NCBI RefSeq assembly: GCF_012275375.1
Contig: NZ_JAAZQJ010000007.1
Coordinates: 124,001 to 188,000 of the forward strand
Reading direction: 5' to 3'
DNA: 64,000 bases
Source: Dyella sp. SG609
GTDB lineage: Bacteria > Pseudomonadota > Gammaproteobacteria > Xanthomonadales > Rhodanobacteraceae
Position 1 is the first letter of the stretch, and every line of letters begins with the position of its first letter. Shown piece by piece: positions 19,360-27,269 of this stretch. The notes below the pieces were generated by a model that was not told the DNA's origin, searched no databases, and saw only the letters and a list, made by a program, of their open reading frames with translations. The position numbers and the translations under genes are program-made.

Positions 19360-20118
19360 TCAGGCAGCGCCGAACAGCGCCATGGCCTGCTCGTTGAAGC
19401 CGTTGACGAAGCCATGCTCGTTCGGCCCCACGTTGGCGCGGAACGCCTTGGCGTTCTCCACCAGCACTTCGTCCACATCGGTGCCCAGCACCTCGATGGT
19501 CTCGGCGATGAACTCGTCCAGCGGCATCGCCTGCTCCGCCTCCTGGCTGTTGAGCAGCTCGGTGCGCACCCACGGCGGCGCGATCTCCAGCACGCGCACG
19601 CCAGTGTTGCGCAGCATGAAGCGCTGCGACAGCACATAGGAATGCAAGGCCGCCTTGGTCGCCGAATAGACACCCGACACCGCCAGCGGCACGAAGCCCA
19701 GCACCGAGCTGGTGTACCCAACCACCGCGTTCTGTTTGGTCTTCAGATGCTCGATCAGTGCGGACGTCATGCGGATCGGACCGAGCACATTGGTGTCGAC
19801 AGTTGCGGTGAGCATGGCGTCGTCGACCTTGCCGCCCACGCTGTCGATCTGCATCACGCCGGCGTTATTGATCAGCACGTTCAGATCGGGATGCGTGCGC
19901 ACCAGCTGCGCGGCGACGCGCCCGATGCTGGCCGGATCGGTGATGTCCAGCTCGACCGCCTCCATGCCGGGGTTGGCCGCGATCACGGCATCGAGATGCC
20001 CGCGCCGGCGCCCGGCGATGATTACCTTGTTGCCGCGCCGGTGCAGCGCTTCGGCCAGGCCGCGGCCGATGCCGGAGGCGCCGCCGGTGATGAAGATGGT
20101 GTTGCCGCTGAGTTTCAT
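19360..20118 (-). CDS. SDR-family NAD(P)-dependent oxidoreductase (DltE-like)
   Basis: This 252-residue classical short-chain dehydrogenase has a Rossmann nucleotide motif TGGASGIG at 11-18, NNAG at 84-87, a catalytic Ser at 137/138 and YSATK with Tyr151 and Lys155, so the active site is complete. The overall pattern is close to DltE-type SDRs. The basic GRRRG after the second strand favours NADPH. It is divergent from a TetR regulator across a 147-bp gap holding two near-identical operators, so it is probably the regulator's main target. The substrate is unknown. Confidence 0.9.
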   Translation of the reverse strand: MKLSGNTIFITGGASGIGRGLAEALHRRGNKVIIAGRRRGHLDAVIAANPGMEAVELDITDPASIGRVAAQLVRTHPDLNVLINNAGVMQIDSVGGKVDDAMLTATVDTNVLGPIRMTSALIEHLKTKQNAVVGYTSSVLGFVPLAVSGVYSATKAALHSYVLSQRFMLRNTGVRVLEIAPPWVRTELLNSQEAEQAMPLDEFIAETIEVLGTDVDEVLVENAKAFRANVGPNEHGFVNGFNEQAMALFGAA

Positions 20119-20146
20119 GAGAGGTGTCCTTGCAGGAGGGGATTCA

Positions 20147-20164
20147 CAATGGCGATCACCATTG
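20147..20164. promoter_or_regulatory. Putative TetR operator 1 (SDR side)
   Basis: CAATGGCGATCACCATTG is an 18-bp inverted repeat centred on GATC with one mismatched pair. It lies 29 bp upstream of the SDR start and is repeated 54 bp away at 20201-20218. Confidence 0.6.
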
Positions 20165-20200
20165 ACGTGGCGTAGAATCCGCTCGCGCCCGGATGATTGT

Positions 20201-20218
20201 CAATGGCGATCACCATCG
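20201..20218. promoter_or_regulatory. Putative TetR operator 2 (TetR side)
   Basis: This second copy of the CAATGGCGATCACCAT element (first 16 bases identical to operator 1) lies 48 bp upstream of the TetR ATG. Two copies in a divergent promoter region are typical of TetR autoregulation plus control of the neighbour. Confidence 0.6.
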
Positions 20219-20265
20219 TATTTTTTAATCGGTCCGATAGACGGCCACCGGAAAGGAGCGCGCCC

Positions 20266-20859
20266 ATGGGCGTCACCAAGCAGCAAGCCATTGAAAACAA
20301 AAAGGCTATTGTCGAAGCTGCGGAGAAGCTTTTCCGCGAACGCGGCGTCGCCGCGGTGGGCCTGGCCGAGCTCACCAAGGCCGCCGGCTTTACCCAGGGC
20401 GGCTTCTACAACCACTTCAAATCCAAGGACGCCCTGGTCGCCGCCGTGATCGACAAGGCGATGGAAGACGGCGCCACCCTGTTCAACTGCGGCCTGCAGG
20501 CCGCCAAAGCCGCCAAGGCCGCGCCGGTGAAGCGGCACGTGGAGTGGTACCTGTCGAAGGAGCACCTGGCCAATATCGAGCAGGGCTGTCCGCTCACCGC
20601 GTATGCCGGCGACGTGCGCCGCCTCGGCGCGGAGGCGCGGCAGTCGTATGCGCACGGCCTGCAATGGAATATCGAGCAGTTGGCAAGCCTGATCGACAAC
20701 GGCGACCCGCAAGCGAAACGCCAGCTGGCGGTGGCGCTTTTCAGCCAGCTGGTGGGCGCCTTGGTGTTGTCGCGCGCGGTGGCCGAGGCGGATCCGGCGC
20801 TGGCCGAGGAGATCCTGGAAGCCGGACGCCAGCAGTTGCTGCTGGCGCTGGAGAAGTAA
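20266..20859 (+). CDS. TetR-family transcriptional regulator
   Basis: This 197-residue regulator has an N-terminal TetR HTH (about 10-55, with LAELTKAAGFTQGGFYNHF) and an all-helical ligand-binding domain. The ATG at 20266 has AAGGAG 8 bases upstream, and the upstream open frame overlaps the operators and was excluded. It is divergent from the SDR gene and probably represses that gene and itself through the two CAATGGCGATCACCAT elements. Confidence 0.9.
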   Translation: MGVTKQQAIENKKAIVEAAEKLFRERGVAAVGLAELTKAAGFTQGGFYNHFKSKDALVAAVIDKAMEDGATLFNCGLQAAKAAKAAPVKRHVEWYLSKEHLANIEQGCPLTAYAGDVRRLGAEARQSYAHGLQWNIEQLASLIDNGDPQAKRQLAVALFSQLVGALVLSRAVAEADPALAEEILEAGRQQLLLALEK

Positions 20860-20929
20860 GCGCGGCGCCCCGCTGCCGTCCGCGCCCCGGCGCTAAGATG
20901 CCCCTCTCAAGGGGAGCCGGGGGGCAGCG

Positions 20930-21346
20930 ATGTGGAAGCGGGTGGCAGGTTACGGCGCGCTGCTGGCGGCGGGAACGCTGGCCCTGCAGTGGCTGGACTA
21001 CCAGCGCATGGCGCGCCTGCACTCCGGCGACATCTATGTGTTCCTGATCGCCGCGGCCTTCCTGGTGCTCGGCATCGTGCTGGGGGTACGGGTATTCGCC
21101 AGGCCCGCCGAAGCCCCCGCCTTCGACGGCAACCCCAAGGCGCAGACGGCGCTGGGCCTCAGCGGCCGTGAGCTGGAAGTGCTGCACGAACTGGCCGCCG
21201 GCCACTCCAACAAGGAGATCGCCGCGCACCTGTACGTATCGCCGAACACGGTGAAGACCCACGTGGCGCGGCTGTTCGAAAAACTCGGGGCAAAGCGTCG
21301 CACCGACGCAATCCGGCGGGCACGCGAGCTGGGCATCGTGCCCTGA
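20930..21346 (+). CDS. Membrane-anchored LuxR-type HTH regulator
   Basis: This 138-residue protein has two N-terminal membrane helices (about 5-22 and 36-57) and a C-terminal LuxR/GerE HTH (about 77-135, with LSGRELEVLHELAAGHSNKEI and VSPNTVKTHVARLFEKLGA). It has no receiver or ligand domain, so any signal must be sensed in or next to the membrane. The gene lies 108 bp upstream of a DUF4199 membrane-protein gene on the same strand, a pairing I recall from related bacteria, suggesting that the two work together. The target genes are unknown. Confidence 0.85.
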   Translation: MWKRVAGYGALLAAGTLALQWLDYQRMARLHSGDIYVFLIAAAFLVLGIVLGVRVFARPAEAPAFDGNPKAQTALGLSGRELEVLHELAAGHSNKEIAAHLYVSPNTVKTHVARLFEKLGAKRRTDAIRRARELGIVP

Positions 21347-21454
21347 GGCCGCTGCTTTTGAGGTGAAAACACCCGAATCATCCATTCGGGCGATTGCCGC
21401 AGGACGCCGGATCGCGGCCAATGGCGCCACCATCCATCGCTGAGGAGCAGCACC

Positions 21455-21991
21455 GTGTTGCGCACCATCCTGAAGTACGGCCTGATCGCCGGCCTGGTCG
21501 TCGGCGGCTTCGAACTCGCCACCTTCGTGCTGTTCTCCGGCATGCCGCCGCTGAAATACGGCATGGTGGTCGGCTACACCACCATGCTGATCGCCCTGAG
21601 CGCGGTGTTCGTCGGCATCAAGCGGCACCGCGACGTGGACCGCGGCGGGGTGATCGGCTTCTGGCCCGCGCTCGGGGTCGGGCTGGGCATCAGCTTCATC
21701 GCCGGCATCTTCTACGTGGCCGCGTGGGAAGCGGTGCAGTCGATGATGCATATGGATTTCGCCAGCTCCTACGCGCAGGCCATCATCGCCAGCCAGAAGG
21801 CCAAGGGCGCGAGCGCCGAGGCGCTGGCGAAACTGACCACCGAGATGGAGGCGTTCAAGGTCCAGTACGCGAACCCCATGTACCGCCTGCCGATGACCTT
21901 CGCGGAGATCTTCCCGATCGGGGTGCTGGTGTCGCTGGTCTCGGCGGGGTTGCTGCGCAACAGCCGCTTTCTGGCGGTGCGGCGGGGATAA
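21455..21991 (+). CDS. DUF4199-family integral membrane protein
   Basis: This 178-residue protein has about four membrane helices (roughly 5-27, 37-55, 68-90 and 148-168) and a longer soluble insertion at about 95-145 between helices 3 and 4. The pattern matches DUF4199, a family of unknown function. The GTG at 21455 has GAGGAG 7 bases upstream, so this non-ATG start is well supported. It follows the membrane LuxR-type gene and may be its partner or target. Confidence 0.8.
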   Translation: MLRTILKYGLIAGLVVGGFELATFVLFSGMPPLKYGMVVGYTTMLIALSAVFVGIKRHRDVDRGGVIGFWPALGVGLGISFIAGIFYVAAWEAVQSMMHMDFASSYAQAIIASQKAKGASAEALAKLTTEMEAFKVQYANPMYRLPMTFAEIFPIGVLVSLVSAGLLRNSRFLAVRRG

Positions 21992-22043
21992 TGAGCATAA
22001 GCTTGAGGTCATGGATCGAAACCTGAAACGGAGAAGAAACGCC

Positions 22044-22301
22044 ATGACCAGGGATGACGCCGAGCGCTTGAACGTGGTGTTCCTGCAGATCGTCGGCCGG
22101 CTGGACGAAACCGCGGCTTTTGTGCAGGAAAAAAGCGACAAGACGGAGTGGCACCTTTATCGCCAGGCCGTGGGCAGCGCGATGGCCGGGGTCTTCGAAC
22201 TCGCGGAGGGGCTATGGGCGCGCTTCCCTGATCTCAGGCCCGAGCAGCTCGGCGGCACTTACCAGGTCGATCTGCTTATCTACGAGCCGCGTTTTTACTG
22301 A
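22044..22301 (+). CDS. Small hypothetical protein
   Basis: This 85-residue, mostly helical soluble protein matches no family I recognise. It has no signal peptide or membrane segment and ends in an aromatic tail (YEPRFY). The ATG at 22044 was preferred over ATG 22011 because it has GGAG about 11 bases upstream and gives a more typical N-terminus, but the choice is not firm. A strong terminator follows 31 bp after the stop, which supports it as a transcribed gene, possibly at the end of the DUF4199 unit. Confidence 0.55.
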   Translation: MTRDDAERLNVVFLQIVGRLDETAAFVQEKSDKTEWHLYRQAVGSAMAGVFELAEGLWARFPDLRPEQLGGTYQVDLLIYEPRFY

Positions 22302-22332
22302 ATTGCGATAAGCAGCGCTTGGAAATGGAACA

Positions 22333-22368
22333 GGCGCGGTGAAGTATTTTCACCGCGCCCGCTGTTTT
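22333..22368 (+). terminator. Rho-independent terminator between convergent genes
   Basis: GGCGCGGTGAA pairs perfectly with TTCACCGCGCC (11-bp stem, 5-base loop), followed on the plus strand by TTTT a few bases later. It may also serve the convergent gene ending at 22382. Confidence 0.8.
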
Positions 22369-22381
22369 CTGCTCTTGGAAC

Positions 22382-24235
22382 TCAGAGCCCGATCGCCGAA
22401 ACCCGCGTCGCCCAATTACCCAGCGCGCCGCGCGTGCCGCCGCACTGGAACAGCGGCGGCGTCAGGTACTGCGCCAGCGTGCAGGTCTGCGCGATGTACT
22501 CCGAAGCCAGCCAGATCGTATTGCCGTCGGCCGCGGCCGCGCCGTAATCGCCCCAGCGCGGACGGTTGTCGCCCAGGTAGGGAATGCCGGTAAAGCCATC
22601 CCACGGACCCGCGCCCGCCGCGGCGATATGCACGTCGCCGGCGCCGGCCTTCGCATCCAGGCTGGCATAGCCCGCGCTCGGATAATCGTTGGGTCCGACC
22701 ACGGTGAACGCGATCACGCCCCGCCCGCTCTGTGTCACGGCTGCCGCGCCGTAGGTGAGGTTGGCATCGGGCAAGGCCAGGGTGCCGTTGGCGAAGATGC
22801 CGCCGGAATCCGGATTGATCACGAAGTAGTTGATGCCCGAACCATGGCTGCCATCGCCGAGCAGCACGTCGGTATCCAGTGTGCCCCACAGCTTGCCGTT
22901 GGCATAGCTCACCTGCTGCATGCGCGAGTCGTTCACCGCCAGGTCGCGTGGCGCGGGATAGACGAAGTTCGGATAGCCGAGGTAGGCCGGTGCGCAACCG
23001 GTCAGCGCAAAGCAATCGCGCAACGGCGTACTGCCTGGCTTCTGCTTCGCAAGACTGCTCGGCACGGCATACGGTTGCACGGTCAGCGGCGCCACGTTCA
23101 GCGACACGGCTGACGGCGTGGTGTCGATCGCCCGCGTATTCGTCACGGTCCACAGCCACAAGGTGTTGGACGTGCCCGAGTCGTAGAACACGGCATCGGA
23201 ACTCAGCAGGTATTCGGTGCCGTTATGGCCGCCGGCGTATTGCCCGCCGGAGGAGATGGCCGGCCATACCGTGAATGCGGGCGCGGGGATATCCGGATCG
23301 CCGCCGTTGAACATCGCCACATTCGCCGGCTGGCCCGACGCCAGCGCCTGCTTGGAAAGCACGTAGATCTGCGCGCCATAGAAGCCGTCGGCGAACAGCG
23401 CGAACTCATTGGTGGTCAGGAAGATCGCGTTGGCGTCGGCGCCGATATGCGGATAGTCGCCCAGGCAGAAGCCGCCCGCGCAGGCGTGATCGGGCGTGCC
23501 CTGCGTGCCGTTGTTCTGCACCGGCAAGCGGTAGATGTTCCAGGCGCCGGTGGGGTCGGCGGTCTGGCTGACCGCGATGTCCAGGTGATTGGTGCCGGCG
23601 AAGGACGACGTGGTGCCGAAGCGGTCCAGCGTCAGCACGACATGGAACCAGCGCCGCGTGCCCGCATCGTAGTAGCAGCTGGGGTCGGTGATTTCCGGTC
23701 CATAGGCGCCCGTGGCGCGATTGATCGCCGCCGGATAGTGATAGAAGGTGTTGAGATCGACCGGCCCGACCAGCTTGTTGCCGGCGCTGCCGTAGATGGC
23801 CATCACGTCGTTGACGCTTTCCACGACGAAGCCGTTGCCCGCGCACAGGCCCTGATCCGGCGGCTCGATCGAAAACTGGTTGCCGCCATTGGCATAGCGC
23901 TGATCGTGGAAATTCAGGCCGTCGAAGCCGCCGAGCAATTCGGGGCTGGATTTGGCCCGCTTCGCATTCGCCTGCCGGTTGCTGCCGGCGTTCCCGTGCG
24001 GAAGGCCGCGGTTGATCACCGGTTTCGAGCCGACGTCACCCACGTCGCCCGAATCGGCATCGCCGGCGCTGGTCGCCGGATCCAGTTCCAGGCTGGTGAT
24101 CGGTGCGCCGCCCAGCGGCGTGGTGACCGGCACCGTGGTACCGCCGCGTTGCAGTTTCAGCGTGGCTGGCGATGCGCCCAGGGCGCACGTGGCGAACGCC
24201 ATGGAAGCCATGGCGAAAAGCAATCGAGTCTGCAT
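22382..24235 (-). CDS. Large secreted protein of unknown function
   Basis: This 617-residue protein has a Sec signal peptide (about 1-20, ending ALGAS). A low-complexity Asp/Gly region (about 50-95) precedes a long beta-rich part. Repeated aromatic and Gly-Asp turns (GAYGPEITDPSCYYD, GDYPHIGADANAIFLTTNE, IPYLGDNRPRWGDYGAAA) suggest a beta-propeller-like fold. Several Cys pairs (for example CAGGFC and CFALTGC) could form disulfides. I do not recognise a named family. Codon use resembles the neighbours. It is monocistronic, convergent with the small gene at 22044, and lies downstream of a lipoprotein hydrolase on the same strand across a 221-bp gap. Confidence 0.75.
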   Translation of the reverse strand: MQTRLLFAMASMAFATCALGASPATLKLQRGGTTVPVTTPLGGAPITSLELDPATSAGDADSGDVGDVGSKPVINRGLPHGNAGSNRQANAKRAKSSPELLGGFDGLNFHDQRYANGGNQFSIEPPDQGLCAGNGFVVESVNDVMAIYGSAGNKLVGPVDLNTFYHYPAAINRATGAYGPEITDPSCYYDAGTRRWFHVVLTLDRFGTTSSFAGTNHLDIAVSQTADPTGAWNIYRLPVQNNGTQGTPDHACAGGFCLGDYPHIGADANAIFLTTNEFALFADGFYGAQIYVLSKQALASGQPANVAMFNGGDPDIPAPAFTVWPAISSGGQYAGGHNGTEYLLSSDAVFYDSGTSNTLWLWTVTNTRAIDTTPSAVSLNVAPLTVQPYAVPSSLAKQKPGSTPLRDCFALTGCAPAYLGYPNFVYPAPRDLAVNDSRMQQVSYANGKLWGTLDTDVLLGDGSHGSGINYFVINPDSGGIFANGTLALPDANLTYGAAAVTQSGRGVIAFTVVGPNDYPSAGYASLDAKAGAGDVHIAAAGAGPWDGFTGIPYLGDNRPRWGDYGAAAADGNTIWLASEYIAQTCTLAQYLTPPLFQCGGTRGALGNWATRVSAIGL

Positions 24236-24456
24236 AGCACTGGGTCTCCCGTTCGTATCGATAGGTGACCGCGCCCCCGGTAGAACGCCCAGATCGGCTG
24301 CGCCGACCAGCGCTCGCGCAAGTACGCATAGGTTGCATATGCGTGCGGGGACGATAGGCGCATCGGCCGATCGGCGCCATCGTCCATAAGGCCGGGAACA
24401 GCGCTTAAAAGACAGCTATGCGTAAGCCTGGCAGCCCTGGCGGGTTCGCGCTGGCT

Positions 24457-26346
24457 TCAGCGCTGCGCTCCGGTCGCCGCCATGTGCACGCGCAGGATCC
24501 GCCGCAACTCCAGAATCGCCGCCGGCGTCTCCTGCACGCTATGCCACGAAGGCACTGCCAACTCCGACTCGGCACCTTCCAGGTGCGCGCTCTTGTACGG
24601 CACCACGCCGTCGCTGCTGTCAGCCAATGGCCCCGGCGGCGTATAGACACCGACGATGGTGTGGTAGCGCACCGCGGGCGACATCGGCAGATCCGCCGCG
24701 GCCATGATGAAAGGATCGGTATCGCTGAGGTTGTCGACGCTGTTGGGAATGCGCACCGGCGTGCCGCCCTCGCCGTCCTTCAGCAGGTCGGCCACGCCGG
24801 CCACTTCCTTCAGCACATTGGCCGGCAGGCGGATCAGGTTGGCCATCCAGCGCGCCAGCGTGTTCTGCGCATAGGGCGTACCGCGCTGCGGCGAGGCCAG
24901 GAATACCGCGCGCGTCACCTGCGGCATCGGCGTGAACTGCAGATACGGCGCCAGCCGCTCGCGCAGGCGCGCCTGCTTTGCCTTCGAGAGATTGTCGCGC
25001 GCCGGCATCAGGCTCCACAGCTTGTCGCCGCTGGAGGACACCAGCAGGCGCGCGATCACGCCGCCCATGCTGTGGCCGATCAGCACCACGTTATGGGAAG
25101 CCCTCGCCTGCCCGCCCGGATCGAAATGCTGGAAGGTGGCGTCGAGCGCCTTGCGGATATTGGCGAGGTTCACCGCGATCGGCGCATTGGTCGGGTAATA
25201 GATTTCCCACACCTGGTAATTGCTGCGCAGCTCCTCGTCGCCCATCACCTCGTTGGATACGTTGATCCATGCCTCCGGGCTGCTGGCCAGGCCGTGCAGC
25301 ATGACGACGGTCATGCGGCTGGGATCGTAAGGCTGCATCAGCAGCACGCGCGGCGTCTGGATGCCGCCTTCCCTGCCCAGCAGCGAACGGATCGACTGCG
25401 TGGCGAAGCCCGAACGCGCCAGCCACACACCGTAGGCCGCGGTGAAGTTGCCGGCCAGCGGCACCTCGTGCCCGGCCACGGTCATGGTGTCGTCGTGATA
25501 GGGATCCTCGACCTGCACCGTCGCCCGCCTGGTGGCGAGCACTTCGTCCAGGTTGGCGCCGTCGAACAGGATGGCGCCGGTCATCGACACATAATCGGGA
25601 TCGCGCCACGGCACATCCCTGGATGGCGCGTCCGGCGGCGCCACCGCTACGAATTCCGAACCGAAACCGTCGCGCCGGTACACATTGCGCACGCCGTTGA
25701 AGCGCAGCGTCGAGGCGGGAATCAGCTCCGCCGGATCGGTAGCCGCACCTGCCCAGCGCACCGCCGGCTCGTTGCCGGTGACATGCCAGCCGGCCAGCTC
25801 GGCATGCCTGGCATGCCGCTCCAGCCGTGGCAGCTCCTGGAAGAAGCGCGTCATCGAGCGCTGTACGGCAAAGTTGTAGAAGCCGATCACCCGCACCTGG
25901 CGCAATTCGAAGGAGCGCTCGGAGGGTTGGCGCTTCGTATAGAACAGGTAGGCATAGGCGTAGCGCCCCGCCTGCAGGTAGGCATCGAGCGCCTGGTCGC
26001 TCATCTGGGTATCTCGCGTGCTGCGGTCGGTGCGGATGGCCAGGCCCAGCCACAGTTCGGACAGCGCGGACAGCCGCTGCTCGTCGTCCAGGCCCGGCGA
26101 ATGCAGCACGGTGTCCACGCAGGCCGGAAAGGCCCGCTCGCAATCGCGCGCCGCCAGCGCCACCACGTTAAGCGATTGCACGGTCTGGTCGCTCAGGCGC
26201 CCGGTGCTGATCACGTCGCCGCGCTGCTCGCTCACCGAATCGTGGGCATTGATGCGGCTGACGCCGACCATGGCGCAGCCGTGCAGGCATAGCAGGGCAG
26301 CCAGCACGACGCAGCGCGCGAGCAAGGCGTGGCTTGGGTGTTTCAT
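24457..26346 (-). CDS. Lipoprotein alpha/beta hydrolase (lipase-like)
   Basis: This 629-residue lipoprotein precursor has a signal peptide ending in the lipobox LHGC, with Cys24 as the lipidated residue. Residues about 30-330 are an unassigned, partly helical region. The C-terminal half is an alpha/beta hydrolase of the DUF676/PGAP1 type, with the oxyanion segment VVMLHGLASSPEAW at about 347-360 and the nucleophile elbow GHSMGG at 424-429 (Ser426). Acid and His residues probably lie in the later DGVVPYKSAHL and PSWHSVQETP segments. The ATG at 26346 was chosen because it opens the lipoprotein signal. It probably hydrolyses lipids or esters at the outer membrane; the substrate is unknown. Confidence 0.85.
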   Translation of the reverse strand: MKHPSHALLARCVVLAALLCLHGCAMVGVSRINAHDSVSEQRGDVISTGRLSDQTVQSLNVVALAARDCERAFPACVDTVLHSPGLDDEQRLSALSELWLGLAIRTDRSTRDTQMSDQALDAYLQAGRYAYAYLFYTKRQPSERSFELRQVRVIGFYNFAVQRSMTRFFQELPRLERHARHAELAGWHVTGNEPAVRWAGAATDPAELIPASTLRFNGVRNVYRRDGFGSEFVAVAPPDAPSRDVPWRDPDYVSMTGAILFDGANLDEVLATRRATVQVEDPYHDDTMTVAGHEVPLAGNFTAAYGVWLARSGFATQSIRSLLGREGGIQTPRVLLMQPYDPSRMTVVMLHGLASSPEAWINVSNEVMGDEELRSNYQVWEIYYPTNAPIAVNLANIRKALDATFQHFDPGGQARASHNVVLIGHSMGGVIARLLVSSSGDKLWSLMPARDNLSKAKQARLRERLAPYLQFTPMPQVTRAVFLASPQRGTPYAQNTLARWMANLIRLPANVLKEVAGVADLLKDGEGGTPVRIPNSVDNLSDTDPFIMAAADLPMSPAVRYHTIVGVYTPPGPLADSSDGVVPYKSAHLEGAESELAVPSWHSVQETPAAILELRRILRVHMAATGAQR

Positions 26347-26442
26347 GCGTGCACAGGCCCTTGGGTGCTTCGGAATGAAGCACGCGTGGGCGGATTTTGT
26401 CACAGGAAGGTTGCCGTTCCGCAGGGCACCCCCTCCCCTGCG

Positions 26443-27159
26443 TTACGCCTGTTCGGCGCGAATCGCCGCCAGCGAGCGGCGCTGGTTGCCTTGCTCGTCG
26501 AAATTGGCAGGCGCCAGCCAGGCGTCGAAAGCCGCCGACAGCGCCGGCCAATCGCGGTCCGTCATGGCGAACCATGCGGTGTCGCGGTTGCGTCCCTTGT
26601 AGACGACGGCCTGGCGGAAGGTGCCTTCGTACTGGAAGCCGAGCCGTGCGGCGGCCGCGCGCGAAGGCGCGTTGAGGTCGTCGCATTTCCATTCGTAGCG
26701 GCGGTAACCCAGCCCGTCGAATACATAAGTCATCAGCAGGTATTGCGCTTCCGTCGATACCGGCGTGCGCTTCAGTGCCGGCGAGAACGCCACGAAGCCG
26801 ACTTCGATCGAGCCGTTGGCCGGGTCGATGCGCAGCAGCGCAAGGGTGCCGACCGCGCGGCCGCTGGCGCGATCGATCACCGCGTAATGCAACGGGTCCG
26901 CGCTCGCTTCCACTTTGTGCGCGTGGACCAGGTAACTGGCTTCGTCCTCGAACGGACCGACGGACATATAGGTCCAGTCGCGCCCGTCGGGAGCCATGGC
27001 GTAGGCGGCATACAGCTCGGCCCCGTGGCGTTGCGCATCGAGCGGTTCGAGGCGGCAGTAGCGGCCGTCGAGCGTCACGCGGCCGGGGCGCGGGCGTGGG
27101 GTCCAGCCGGACACGGGCAGTCCGATGGGTTGTCCGTAGGTGTTGGCGGTGTGGGACAA
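26443..27159 (-). CDS. GNAT-family N-acetyltransferase (RimJ/RimL type)
   Basis: This 238-residue acetyltransferase of the RimJ/RimL-like subgroup has strands around GRYCRLEPLDAQRHGAEL, EVGFVAFSPALKRTPVSTEA (acetyl-CoA loop region), and YEWKCDDLNAPSRAAAARLG with the conserved Asn-x-x-Ser. The only in-frame start near the family N-terminus is TTG at 27159, with a poor ribosome site, so the start is uncertain. It is divergent from a MocR regulator with an operator-like repeat between them, so it may be a target of that regulator. Confidence 0.82.
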   Translation of the reverse strand: MSHTANTYGQPIGLPVSGWTPRPRPGRVTLDGRYCRLEPLDAQRHGAELYAAYAMAPDGRDWTYMSVGPFEDEASYLVHAHKVEASADPLHYAVIDRASGRAVGTLALLRIDPANGSIEVGFVAFSPALKRTPVSTEAQYLLMTYVFDGLGYRRYEWKCDDLNAPSRAAAARLGFQYEGTFRQAVVYKGRNRDTAWFAMTDRDWPALSAAFDAWLAPANFDEQGNQRRSLAAIRAEQA

Positions 27160-27222
27160 GGCGCGGTCTCGCTGGGTGAGCCGGCGGCGGGCCGGCGTGT
27201 TTGAAGATCGTAGGCAGGCCTA

Positions 27223-27264
27223 GGTACCATGAAAAGCGCCAGATCATGGCAGTTTTATGGTGCC
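27223..27264. promoter_or_regulatory. Putative MocR operator between GNAT and MocR genes
   Basis: GGTACCAT (27223-27230) faces ATGGTGCC (27257-27264) as an inverted repeat with one mismatch, and ATGGC at 27246-27250 adds a partial direct copy. A mix of direct and inverted repeats is typical of MocR/PdxR sites. The last repeat ends 5 bp before the regulator ATG. Confidence 0.5.
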
Positions 27265-27269
27265 ACACG

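Noticed and set aside
21372-21390. CCCGAAT/ATTCGGG hairpin after the LuxR-type gene as a terminator
   Set aside because: The stem is 7 bp with no T run after it, and the next gene on the same strand follows closely.
24418-26292. 624-codon plus-strand frame opposite the lipoprotein hydrolase
   Set aside because: It is antisense to a lipobox-bearing hydrolase and has no features of its own.
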